This document shows positions 43,496 through 51,540 of a DNA stretch of 64,000 nt, one piece after another (the stretch's first letter is position 1; each line of letters opens with the position of its first letter). The translations under genes and the position numbers were made by a program. This DNA comes from DASWJZ01 sp963805325. GTDB taxonomy: Bacteria > Pseudomonadota > Alphaproteobacteria > Rhizobiales > Afifellaceae. The stretch spans positions 62,001 through 126,000 of the forward strand of contig CAWDTS010000005.1 in the NCBI GenBank assembly GCA_963805325.1, read 5' to 3'. The notes beneath the pieces were generated by a model, which had not been told where the DNA came from, ran no database searches, and saw only the letters and a program-made list of their open reading frames with translations.

Positions 43496-44778
43496 GCGGC
43501 GATGAACTCGTTCCAGCGTTTCACCATGTAGCGGTCCTCGTCCATGACCGAGTTCCAGCAGGCGACATGGCCCATGCGCTCTTCGAAGGAGCCGCCGTCG
43601 CGCACCGCGCCCGCTTTCTCCATGACCTTGCCGTCGGGCGCGAGGATGTCGCCCTGTGCGGGCTTGCCCTCGATCCAGTAGCCCCACTCGTCGTCGGACA
43701 TGAACTTCTTCGCCGTGGTCATGTTCGCCGAATAATAGCCCTGCCTGTTCAGGTAGCCGCCGACCCAGCCCGACGTGTACCAGTTGATGTACTCGTAGGC
43801 CGCGTCGAGCGTCGGCCCGGTGAGGTGCGAGGCGAGCCCGAGGCCGCCGCCCCACGAGCGGTAGCCTTCCTTGAGCGGCTGGTACTTGCAGGGAATGCCC
43901 TTCGAGCGGACGGCGGCGACGGCCGGCGACCACATCGACTGGATGACCACCTCGCCCGACGCCATCAGGTTGACGCTTTCGTCGAAGCTCTTCCAGAAGG
44001 CGCGGAACTGCCCCGCCTGCTTGGTCTTGATGAGGAAATCGATCGTCTTGTCGATTTCGTCCGTCGTCATGTTGCCCTTGTCGACGTATTTGATGTTGCC
44101 CATCGCCTCCATGATCATCGCGGCGTCCATGATGCCGATCGAGGGGATGTTCAGGATTGCGGTCTTGCCCTTGAAGGCCGGGTCCATGATGTCGGCCCAG
44201 GTCGTGATTTCGCGGCCGACAAGGTCGGGGCGGATGCCAAGCGTATCGGCATTGTAAATGGTGGGCACCATCGTGAACCAGCCGGTTTCACTCGGAGCGA
44301 AGGTCTTGGCGTCGGGCGTTTCGACGTAGCCGACGGTGTGCGGCGCGGTGCCTTGAGCGATGACGCTGTCGGGCTTCAGCTTGCCGTTCTTGAAGAGCGG
44401 AACGATGCTGTCGTAGTAGGTGAGCTTGCTCACATCCATCGGCTGCAGCACGCCGGCCGGATAGACCTTCTTCAAAATCCAGTATTCGATGTCGGCGATG
44501 TCGTAGCTGTCGGGCTGCGTCACGGCGCGCTGCGCCGCGGCGTCGGAATCCATCGCCGTCATCTCGAGCGTGATGCCGAGGTCCGCCTTGCACTTGTCGG
44601 CGATGTCGTTGAGGTTCGACACGCCGGTGCCGAACTGGCGGAGCGTGATCGGCGTCTGCGCCCAGACGGTCGGAAAGCCGGTGACGATACCGGAGCCCGC
44701 CGCGACGCCGACCGCAGCGGCGCCCGTCTTCAGGAGCTTGCGGCGCGAGATGCCGGTCGATTTCTTGCCGTTCGTCAT
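43492..44778 (-). CDS. Spermidine/putrescine-type ABC substrate-binding protein
   Basis: 428 aa. The signal ISRRKLLKTGAAAVGVAAG is a clear twin-arginine (Tat) motif, cleaved near VWAQTP. The mature part matches PotD-like family 1 proteins: YDIADIEYWILKKVYPAGVLQPMD, FTMVPTIYNADTLGIRPDL, NWYTSGWVGGYLNRQGYYSAN. In this operon no hairpin separates it from the first permease gene, unlike the other importers in the window. The ligand may be a polyamine or an amine-bearing acid. Confidence 0.9.
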   Translation of the reverse strand: MTNGKKSTGISRRKLLKTGAAAVGVAAGSGIVTGFPTVWAQTPITLRQFGTGVSNLNDIADKCKADLGITLEMTAMDSDAAAQRAVTQPDSYDIADIEYWILKKVYPAGVLQPMDVSKLTYYDSIVPLFKNGKLKPDSVIAQGTAPHTVGYVETPDAKTFAPSETGWFTMVPTIYNADTLGIRPDLVGREITTWADIMDPAFKGKTAILNIPSIGIMDAAMIMEAMGNIKYVDKGNMTTDEIDKTIDFLIKTKQAGQFRAFWKSFDESVNLMASGEVVIQSMWSPAVAAVRSKGIPCKYQPLKEGYRSWGGGLGLASHLTGPTLDAAYEYINWYTSGWVGGYLNRQGYYSANMTTAKKFMSDDEWGYWIEGKPAQGDILAPDGKVMEKAGAVRDGGSFEERMGHVACWNSVMDEDRYMVKRWNEFIAA

Positions 44779-44803
44779 TTCCCTGTTCCCCTTTTCTGAG
44801 ATT

Positions 44804-45899
44804 TCAGTTCGGACGGCCGAGCGCGATGGCGCCCTGCGCGTCCCAGTTCAGCGGCACGGCGTTTCCGACGGCGACCGGGCGCCGCAGAAAGGCCTCTTCG
44901 TCGAGGAGAACCGTGAACTCCTCGATGCCCGGGCCGGTGACGACGAGCTTCACCGACGGGCCGAGAAACTCGACCGTCGAGACGAGCCCGGTGAATCCGA
45001 AGCCTTGGATCGTCGCTCTCGCCGATGCCGACACGATCGGTGCGGATGGCGATGTCGATCGGCTGGTCGGCAGCAAGCCGGCCGACGCCGGCGGCGGAGA
45101 CGGCGAATGCGCCGCCGCCCGAAGCCGCAAGGTTCACAAGCCCGTCGGTCACCGACGCGACGCGGCCCGAAATGACGTTGTGCATGCCCATGAAGCGGGC
45201 GACGAAGGCCGTGGCCGGATGCTCGAAGACTTCGCGCGGGCTTGCCGCCTGCTCGATCTTGCCGTCGTCCATGACGACGATCAGATCGGCGAGCGCCATC
45301 GCCTCTTCCTGGCTGTGCGTCACATGCACGAAGCTGATGCCGAGATCGGTCTGCAGGCGCTTCAGCTCCGCGCGCATCTTGATCTTCAGGAACGGATCGA
45401 GCGCAGAGAGCGGCTCGTCGAGGAGCAGCACTTCGGGGTCCGTTATGAGTGCGCGGGCGAGCGCCACGCGCTGCTGCTGTCCGCCTGAAAGCTGCGCCGG
45501 CCTACGCGACGCGTAGGGCTCCATATGCATGAGGCGCAGCATCTCAAGCGCCTTCTCGCCCCGCTCGGCCTTCGCCACGCCTTTCATCTTCAGACTGAAG
45601 GCGACGTTCTCGACGAGATCGAGATGCGGGAAGAGTGCGTAGGACTGGAACATCATCGCCGTGCCGCGCTTCGCCGGCGGCAGGTCGGTGACGTTCGCCT
45701 CGCCAAGCAGGATGTCGCCGACAGAGATGCTCTCGTGCCCGGCGATCATGCGCAGCGTCGAGCTTTTCCCGCAGCCGGACGGCCCGAGCAGACAGCAATA
45801 GGTGCCCGCGGCGATTTTCAGCGAGATGTTGTCGACAGCGACGGTCGTGCCATAACGCTTCGTCACGCCCGCAAGCTCAAGTGTCGCTGCCCGTCCCAT
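44804..45899 (-). CDS. Spermidine/putrescine-type ABC ATP-binding protein PotA-like (frameshifted as sequenced)
   Basis: About 364 aa from ATG at 45899, with AGGAG eight bases upstream. Walker A GPSGCGKSS, Q-loop FQSYALFPHLDL, signature LSGGQQQRVALARAL, Walker B VLLLDEPLSALDP and H-loop THSQEEA are in frame. The C-terminal TOBE domain breaks after IRTDRV. Deleting one base near 45016-45021 restores ATIQGFGFTGLVSTVEFLG and the proper end. It is the first gene of the operon that reads to the GNAT gene at 40134. Confidence 0.88.
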
Positions 45900-46125
45900 G
45901 GCGTGCTCCTGGCTTCGCTCCTGCAACAGGCAAGGCGCATGCCAAGCGCTGGTGGCGCAGGATTTGCGCGGAGGAATGCGAAATGGGTGGAGATTCAGGG
46001 AGCGGAGCCCCGCGCTTCTATTTGGGGCGGCTCAGATGTTGTGCATCTGCACACAATCATCGCCCAAATCGTATACAATTCGGCGCCGACCGGGATTTGC
46101 CTTAGGCGTCTTGCAGGGGAACGCG
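45900..46125. promoter_or_regulatory. Divergent promoter region with candidate GntR operators
   Basis: The 226-bp gap between the PotA-like gene (minus) and a GntR gene (plus) holds two dyads. TTGTGCATCTGCACACAA (46039-46056) is an imperfect palindrome. AATCGTATACAATT (46067-46080) centres on GTATAC, a core seen in FadR-type (FCD) GntR operators. Both sit 46-90 bp before the regulator start, suitable for control of both directions. Confidence 0.5.
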
Positions 46126-46884
46126 ATGGGGGAATTTGTCGGAGATCCTGCGGCGCTTGCGCCGCCGCCCGGTTCGCGCCGCGCGCCGGGCGCGTCTTCG
46201 CTCAAGAGCCCGAAGGCGGCGCGTATTCACGAAGCACTGCTCGCCGCGATTCTCGACCATCGGCTTCCGCCCGGCGCGCGGCTGCCGGAAGACGAGCTCG
46301 GTGCGATCTACGGCGTGAGCCGCACCATCGTCCGCTCCGCCTTGCAGGCGCTCGCGCACGAGCGCGTCGTGACGATCGAGCCGAACCGCGGCGCACATGT
46401 CGCGGAGCCGACGGCGGAGGAGGCGCGCCAGGTTTTTGAGGCGCGCTCGGTGATCGAGCCGCGCCTTGCCTCGCTCGCCGCCGGGCTTGCGACGGCGAAG
46501 GACGCAGCGCTTTTGAAGCGGCACATCCGCGATGAAAACGCAGCGCTCGCAGTCGGCAACGCGGGCCGCGCCATCGCGCTCTCAGGCGCCTTCCATCTGG
46601 CGATAGCGGAGATCGCGAGCCAGCCGATTCTGGCCGGCTTCGTGCGGGAGCTGGTCTCCCGCTCTTCGCTCATCATCGCGCTCTACTGGCGGCGGCCCGA
46701 CGCCATCTGCGAACGCCATGCGCATGCGGCGCTCGCCGAGGCGATTGGCAAGGGTGACGCCAGGCGCGCCGCCGATCTGATGGTGAGCCATCTGGTCGAC
46801 CTGCTCTCCGGCCTTGACCTTCGCCCGCGCGGCCGGGAGCAGGCGCGGCTTCAGGACGTTCTGATCCGCAACGTGCCGGGTTGA
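46126..46884 (+). CDS. GntR family transcriptional regulator (FCD/FadR subfamily)
   Basis: 252 aa from ATG at 46126, with AGGGGA upstream. The N-terminal wHTH is IHEALLAAILDHRLPPGARLPEDELGAIYGVSRTIVRSALQALAHERVVTIEPNRGAHVAEP. The all-helical FCD ligand domain follows (EARSVIEPRLASLAAGLA, GAFHLAIAEIASQPILAGFVRELVSRSSLI, HAALAEAIGKGDARRAADLMVSHL), including His residues of its metal site. It is divergent from the polyamine-type importer operon, which it probably controls. Confidence 0.9.
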   Translation: MGEFVGDPAALAPPPGSRRAPGASSLKSPKAARIHEALLAAILDHRLPPGARLPEDELGAIYGVSRTIVRSALQALAHERVVTIEPNRGAHVAEPTAEEARQVFEARSVIEPRLASLAAGLATAKDAALLKRHIRDENAALAVGNAGRAIALSGAFHLAIAEIASQPILAGFVRELVSRSSLIIALYWRRPDAICERHAHAALAEAIGKGDARRAADLMVSHLVDLLSGLDLRPRGREQARLQDVLIRNVPG

Positions 46885-46929
46885 GGGCCGCGCTCGGCAT
46901 TGTGTTAAAGTCCAATGTGGCGCATCCTA

Positions 46930-46944
46930 CTGGTATCATGAGTT
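46930..46944 (+). promoter_or_regulatory. Motif CTGGTATCATGAGTT at the NanR-like gene start
   Basis: This 15-mer overlaps the start codon of the GntR gene at 46938. It matches 13 of 15 bases of a second copy at 47706-47720, in front of the aldolase gene. The pair is a candidate operator of the NanR-like regulator: one for autoregulation and one for the catabolic operon. Confidence 0.5.
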
Positions 46945-47648
46945 CGAGCCGGCAGAAGCGCTCCGACGAAATCCGCGAGCGGCTTCTTGAGCGCATCAAG
47001 CGGGGCGAGCTTGCGCCCGGCGATCCACTCCCTTCGGAGCGGGAGCTGATGTCGCTTTACGGCGTGGGGCGGCCCGCAATCCGGGAAGCGCTCCAGAGCC
47101 TGCAACGCATGAGCCTGCTTGAGATCCATCACGGGCGCCGCGCCCGCGTCGCCGCGCCCTCGGTCACCAGAATGGTGGATCAGGTCGGCGAGAGCATGCG
47201 AATGTTTCTTGCGAATTCGCCGGCGAGCCTCGAGCAACTCAAGGAAGCCCGTCTCGTGTTCGAGATGGAGATGGCACGGATCGCCGCGCGCAAGCATTCC
47301 GCCAGCGATATCGTCAGATTGAGACGTCTGCTGCAATCTCAGACCGACGCACAGAACGACCTGGAGAAGTTCGTGGCGTGCGACGGAGATTTCCATCGTG
47401 AGATCGCTGCGATCGGCGGCAACCCAATCTTCACAGCGCTGAGCGAGGCGATCTTCAAATGGCTTGCCGCCACCTACCGCGGCGCGGTCAGCGTTCCGGG
47501 TCTTGAGAAGCTCACGCTCCACGAGCACGCGCAAATTCTCGAAGCCATTGCCGCTGGAACGCCGGACGGCGCGGCCAGAACCATGGCCGATCACCTGACC
47601 CGCGCGAACGAGCTCTACCGCACCGAGAACTATCGCGCCGCGAGCTGA
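46938..47648 (+). CDS. GntR family transcriptional regulator (FCD subfamily, NanR-like)
   Basis: 236 aa. The start MSSSRQKRSDEIRERLLERIKRGELAPGDPLPSERELMSLYGVGRPAIREALQSLQRMSLLEIHHG closely follows the NanR pattern. The FCD domain contains FEMEMARIAARK, DGDFHREIAAIGGNPIFTALSEAIFKWL and HEHAQILEAIAAG. ATG at 46938 is preferred; a TTG at 46881 is open but unsupported. It precedes, on the same strand, the operon of aldolase, dehydrogenase and importer that it probably controls. NanR itself senses sialic acid, but the pathway here differs. Confidence 0.87.
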   Translation: MSSSRQKRSDEIRERLLERIKRGELAPGDPLPSERELMSLYGVGRPAIREALQSLQRMSLLEIHHGRRARVAAPSVTRMVDQVGESMRMFLANSPASLEQLKEARLVFEMEMARIAARKHSASDIVRLRRLLQSQTDAQNDLEKFVACDGDFHREIAAIGGNPIFTALSEAIFKWLAATYRGAVSVPGLEKLTLHEHAQILEAIAAGTPDGAARTMADHLTRANELYRTENYRAAS

Positions 47649-47684
47649 CCGCCGATCCCGGAAGAGCGCGAAGATCGCCCCGGC

Positions 47685-47720
47685 ATTCTTGATGCACGCC
47701 CTGATCTGGTATAATGAGTC
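47685..47720 (+). promoter_or_regulatory. Sigma-70-like promoter and operator copy before aldolase operon
   Basis: TATAAT at 47710-47715 is a perfect -10 box, with a TCTTGA-like -35 17 bp upstream. The -10 is embedded in CTGGTATAATGAGTC (47706-47720), the second copy of the motif at the GntR start. A repressor bound here would block RNA polymerase directly. Confidence 0.55.
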
Positions 47721-47762
47721 TTCAAAATCCCGGCTAACTGGGATGCGGGAGGGAGGATGCTT

Positions 47763-48599
47763 ATGGCCGCTGCCGGTCTCAAGCAGATGGCGCGCGAGCG
47801 CACGGTCAAAGTCGGCCATTTCATCGTCGAGTTCGTGACGCCCGGCATCGGCTATCTCCTGAAGAACGCCGGCTGCGACTTCGTCCTTTTCGACACCGAG
47901 CATTCGGGCTTTCACAACGAGACGATTAAGACGGCGCTGCGCTTCTTTGAAGCGGCGTCCGTGCCGGCGATCGTGCGCGTGCCGTCGAAGGAATATCACC
48001 ACATCGCACGCGCGCTCGACATGGGCGCCGAAGGCATCATGGTGCCGATGGTGAACGACGCGGCAGAAGCGCGCGCCATCCTCGACTGCATGAAATACAC
48101 GCCCGAAGGAAGACGCGGCGTGGCGCTCGGCGTCGCGCACGACCACTACACGGGCGGCTCCGTGATGGAGAAGCTCGCTGCGGCGAACGCCCGCTCCACG
48201 CTCTTCGCGCAGATCGAGACGGCGGCAGGCGTGGAGAACGCGGAGGCGATCGCGGCGATCGACGGCGTCGATTGCCTCTGGGTCGGACATTTCGACCTGT
48301 CGTGCTCGCTCGGCATTCCGGGCCAGTTCGGCCACCCGAAGTTCAAGGACGCGATCCGCAGCACCTACGCGGCCTGCCGTAAGCACAACAAGGCCTACGG
48401 CCGCCTGGTCCCAGACGTCGCCTCCGGCGTCGACCTCTTCGGGCAGGGCTTCGATTTCATCTGCTACTCCGGCGACGTCTGGACGTTCCAGGCGGCCTTG
48501 ACGGCTGGTGTCGATGGCCTGCGGAAAGGCTGCAAGGGCAAGGCCGGGGCGAATGCGCCGAAGGCCGGGTCGGCCAAAAAGGCCGCAAAGGCGCGCTAG
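47763..48599 (+). CDS. HpcH/HpaI aldolase family protein
   Basis: 278 aa from ATG at 47763, six bases after GGAGG; the ATG at 47757 abuts the ribosome-binding site. The class II pyruvate-aldolase barrel is clear: TPGIGYLLKNAGCDFVLFDTEHSG, IVRVPSKEYHHIARALDMGAEGIMVP and QIETAAGVENAEAIAAIDGVDCLWVGHFDLSCSLG, with metal ligands Glu and Asp. Such enzymes cleave 2-keto-3-deoxy or 4-hydroxy-2-oxo acids to pyruvate and an aldehyde. The C-terminal 25 residues are Lys/Ala rich and look disordered. It is first in an operon with a hydroxyacid dehydrogenase and a lactonase, fitting a sugar-acid pathway. Confidence 0.88.
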   Translation: MAAAGLKQMARERTVKVGHFIVEFVTPGIGYLLKNAGCDFVLFDTEHSGFHNETIKTALRFFEAASVPAIVRVPSKEYHHIARALDMGAEGIMVPMVNDAAEARAILDCMKYTPEGRRGVALGVAHDHYTGGSVMEKLAAANARSTLFAQIETAAGVENAEAIAAIDGVDCLWVGHFDLSCSLGIPGQFGHPKFKDAIRSTYAACRKHNKAYGRLVPDVASGVDLFGQGFDFICYSGDVWTFQAALTAGVDGLRKGCKGKAGANAPKAGSAKKAAKAR

Positions 48600-48608
48600 G
48601 ACCGGATC

Positions 48609-49658
48609 ATGGACCAGTTCCGCATTGCCCTCTCGGGGGATTTCCGCAAGGCCGACGGCAGCCTGACATTCCCGAGCTTCGACCTGACGCCCATCATGCA
48701 GAATCCGAAGGTCGAGGTGCGCTGGGTCGACCCGGTCGACAACGTCATGCCCGCGAAGGGGCTTGAGGATTGCGATGCGCTGATCCTGCTTTCTCCGCGC
48801 ATGGACAAAGTCTCGTTCCCGAGCGGCGAGCGGCTTGCAGCCGTCGCTCGCTTCGGCGTCGGCTACGACAACGTCGACGTCGCGGCCTGTAACGAGCACG
48901 GCGTCGCGGCGATCATCACGCCCGACGGTATCCGCCGACCTGTTGCGGTGGCCGTGGTGACCTATGTCCTGGCGCTCTCACAGCACCTCCTGATCAAGGA
49001 CCGGCTCTGCCGCCAGGGACCGCCCGGCTGGGCGAAGCGCGTCGACTTCATGGGCAACGGCCTGATCGGCAAGACGCTCGGCCAGCTCGGCATGGGCAAC
49101 ATCGGCGCAGAAGTCTTCCGCGTGGCGGCGCCGTTCGGCATGCGCTTCATCGCGCACGACCCCTACGTCAGTGCGTCAGCGGCGCGCGAACTCGGCGTCG
49201 AGCTCGTCTCGGTGGAGGAGCTCTTCAAGCAGGCCGATTTTCTGTCGGTGAGCATGCCGCTCTCCGACGCGACGCGGCACTTCGTCAATGCCGAGCGGCT
49301 GAAGATGATGAAGCCCACGGCTTTCCTCATCAACACCGCCCGCGGTCCCGTCGTCGATCAGAAGGCGCTCCACAAGGCGCTCGTCGACGGCACGATCGCG
49401 GGCGCGGGGATTGATGTCTTCGAGGTTGAGCCGGCGCCCGCGGACGAGCCTATCTTCAAGCTTGAAAACGTGATCGTCACCCCGCACTCGCTCTGTTGGA
49501 CCGACGAGTGCTTTGCCGGAAACGGCGCCGCCGACATTGCCGCAGTTTTTGAAATCATGCACGGCCGCGAGCCGCGCGGCGTGGTCAACAAGGAAGTTCT
49601 GAAAAACGCGACGTGGAAGCGCCGTCTCGCCGATCTCGGCAAGCGCTTCGCCGCGTAA
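48609..49658 (+). CDS. D-2-hydroxyacid dehydrogenase family protein
   Basis: 349 aa. The NAD site GQLGMGNIGAEVFRVA, catalytic Arg in NTARGPVVD, Glu in DVFEVEPAP and His in VTPHSLCWTDE are all present. Substrate-side RFGVGYDNVDV is also typical. It interconverts a D-2-hydroxyacid and a 2-oxoacid, probably an intermediate between lactone opening and aldol cleavage here (inference). It starts 9 bp after the aldolase gene. Confidence 0.92.
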   Translation: MDQFRIALSGDFRKADGSLTFPSFDLTPIMQNPKVEVRWVDPVDNVMPAKGLEDCDALILLSPRMDKVSFPSGERLAAVARFGVGYDNVDVAACNEHGVAAIITPDGIRRPVAVAVVTYVLALSQHLLIKDRLCRQGPPGWAKRVDFMGNGLIGKTLGQLGMGNIGAEVFRVAAPFGMRFIAHDPYVSASAARELGVELVSVEELFKQADFLSVSMPLSDATRHFVNAERLKMMKPTAFLINTARGPVVDQKALHKALVDGTIAGAGIDVFEVEPAPADEPIFKLENVIVTPHSLCWTDECFAGNGAADIAAVFEIMHGREPRGVVNKEVLKNATWKRRLADLGKRFAA

Positions 49659-49683
49659 AGAGGGATGAAACTCTAGCAAAGAG

Positions 49684-49739
49684 CACACGCCGGAAGGGGC
49701 CGCGCCTCGCGGCTCACGATAAAAATCAACGGGCGTGTG
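49684..49739 (+). other. Structured intercistronic RNA between dehydrogenase and binding-protein genes
   Basis: Outer pairing CACACGCC (49684-49691) with GGCGTGTG (49732-49739) encloses a hairpin GCCGCG-CCT-CGCGGC (49699-49713). It ends 18 bp before the binding-protein ATG and just before its GGGAGG. It could set a 5' end or modulate translation of the binding protein. No T tract marks it as a terminator. Confidence 0.4.
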
Positions 49740-49757
49740 AAAATGGGAGGACGAGCA

Positions 49758-51416
49758 ATGAACGAACGCGAACGACGTGATTTCGAAGCAGGCCTCGCCG
49801 CAGAAGTCGATGCCTGGCTGAGAGGCGAACCGACTCGCCGCGACTTCATCAAGAAATTCGGACAGGCGACCGGCATGCTCGCGCTCTCGGGCACGGCACT
49901 TTCGCCCTTCATAAGCTCAGCGCTTGCGCAGGCGCAGGCCGAGCTTGCCGATCCGACGACGCCGCTTGGCAAGGCGCAAGCGCTCGCGCTGAAAGCCTCG
50001 ACGGAAGGCCCGACCGACGGTTCGGCCTTTCGCGCCGCCGAAGCCGCAAAGCAATTCAGCGGCGTGACGCTCAACCTGACCTACGAGGCGGGTCTGCAGG
50101 CCCTCGACCCGCGCAACTTCTCCGGACCGCTATGGGAACAGCTCACCGGCATCAAGACGACGGTCGTCGAACTTCCCTCGCCTGACATGTACTCGAAGCC
50201 GGTCGCCGAGCACATCGCCGGGTCCGGCGCCTACGACGTCCTCGATTTGCAGCCGCAGTGGACGCCGGCGCTTGCCGACGGCGGGGTGATCGCACCGCTC
50301 GACGATTACATCGCCAAGTACATGAACATGGCGGACCTCGACGATTATCATCCGCTCTACAAGGCGCTGCCCACCTACAAGGGAAAGACCTGGGGCTTCT
50401 TCGATGACGGCGACATGTTCGCCCTCTACTACCGCAAGGACATCTTCGAGGACCCGAAGCTGAACGAGGCCTATCAGGCGAAGTTCAGCAAGAAGCTCGA
50501 AGTGCCGAAGAGCTGGGAAGATTACATCCAGGTCGCGCAGTTCATCACCGACAACATGGCGCCCAACGTCTACGGCGCCGGGCACTTCCGCAAGGCCGCC
50601 TCGCCCGGCAACCAGTTCGACTTCATGCAGCAGTTCCGTTCGAACGGCGGCAAGTTCTTTGACGAGAACATGAAAGCGGCCATCGCTTCGGATGCGGGCG
50701 TCAAGACGCTCAATAACATGAAGGCTGCGAACGCCGCCTCCATCCCGGGCAACGAAGAGCTGGACGCAGTGTCGCTGTGGGTGGCCTGGCTGCAGGGCAA
50801 GGTCGCCATGATCTACTCCTGGCCGCCGACCGGTCGCATGAGCGCGGGATATTCGCAGAGCGACAAGGCGATCAGCTTCATCCCGCAATCCTCGATCGCC
50901 GGAAAGGTCGGCTACGCTATCGTGCCCGGCGGACACCCCGAGCATGCCTTCGGCTTCAACAAGGGGCTCGCCGCGGATTCCGCGAATCTCGAGGCAGCGT
51001 ATCTCTACATGCAGTGGTCCTGTTCACCGCCCGTATCGCTGGCGCGCTGCATGCTGCCCTACGCCTTGCGCGACCCGTACCGGATCTCGCACTTCAAGTC
51101 GGAACTCTACGGCGAGCTTTTCCCGAGTGCTCCCGAATATCTGAAGAACCTCAACAACTCGGCCAATGTCGGCCTGCTGGACCCGATCATCCCTGGGGCC
51201 CAGGATTACCAGCTGTCGCTCGACCGCATGTGCACATCGGTGTGGGCGGGCACCGACCCGATGGAGGCCCTGAAAACGGCCGCCGCGGAGTGGGACATGA
51301 CGACCGACAATCTTGGCGCGGACTCGCAGAAGGCCTTCTACTTGGAGTTCCTGAAGCTGCCCGGCGCCACGGTCGAAAATACCGTCGAAGCGTTGGGCAT
51401 GGCGGTCAAGCTCTAG
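49758..51416 (+). CDS. Extracellular solute-binding protein of sugar-type ABC importer
   Basis: 552 aa from ATG at 49758, with GGGAGG eight bases upstream. The signal PTRRDFIKKFGQATGMLALSG is a strong Tat motif placed after a 35-residue N-region, with cleavage near ALAQAQ. The mature protein is a large family 1 binding protein (LNLTYEAGLQALDPRNFSGPLWEQLTG, YDVLDLQPQWTPALADGGVI, LYYRKDIFEDPK, MIYSWPPTGRMSAGY). It is followed by a strong hairpin and then two permeases and an ATPase. Placed next to a lactonase gene, it may bind a sugar lactone or sugar acid (inference). Confidence 0.9.
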   Translation: MNERERRDFEAGLAAEVDAWLRGEPTRRDFIKKFGQATGMLALSGTALSPFISSALAQAQAELADPTTPLGKAQALALKASTEGPTDGSAFRAAEAAKQFSGVTLNLTYEAGLQALDPRNFSGPLWEQLTGIKTTVVELPSPDMYSKPVAEHIAGSGAYDVLDLQPQWTPALADGGVIAPLDDYIAKYMNMADLDDYHPLYKALPTYKGKTWGFFDDGDMFALYYRKDIFEDPKLNEAYQAKFSKKLEVPKSWEDYIQVAQFITDNMAPNVYGAGHFRKAASPGNQFDFMQQFRSNGGKFFDENMKAAIASDAGVKTLNNMKAANAASIPGNEELDAVSLWVAWLQGKVAMIYSWPPTGRMSAGYSQSDKAISFIPQSSIAGKVGYAIVPGGHPEHAFGFNKGLAADSANLEAAYLYMQWSCSPPVSLARCMLPYALRDPYRISHFKSELYGELFPSAPEYLKNLNNSANVGLLDPIIPGAQDYQLSLDRMCTSVWAGTDPMEALKTAAAEWDMTTDNLGADSQKAFYLEFLKLPGATVENTVEALGMAVKL

Positions 51417-51463
51417 CCTATCCCCGGGGGAGGTCGCTGTTTCATCTGCGGCGGCCTCCCGAT

Positions 51464-51499
51464 CTTCCGCTGCCGGGTTCTCATCCCCGGCAGCGGAAG
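51464..51499. terminator. Intercistronic hairpin after binding-protein gene
   Basis: Perfect 14-bp stem (51464-51477 with 51486-51499) around an 8-nt loop TTCTCATC, in the 124-bp gap before the first permease. A second weaker stem (GGAGG...CCTCC) lies at 51430-51459. There is no T tract. A strong stem here would stabilise the upstream binding-protein message or lower permease expression. Confidence 0.6.
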
Positions 51500-51540
51500 G
51501 TGCCAACGCTGAGACGCCTTCTACGAGGGGCCGGAACGAC

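Noticed and set aside
46905..48899. 664-codon open frame on the minus strand
   Set aside because: It lies antisense to the GntR, aldolase and dehydrogenase genes, is rich in Arg/Asp/His without motifs, and is a codon-composition shadow.
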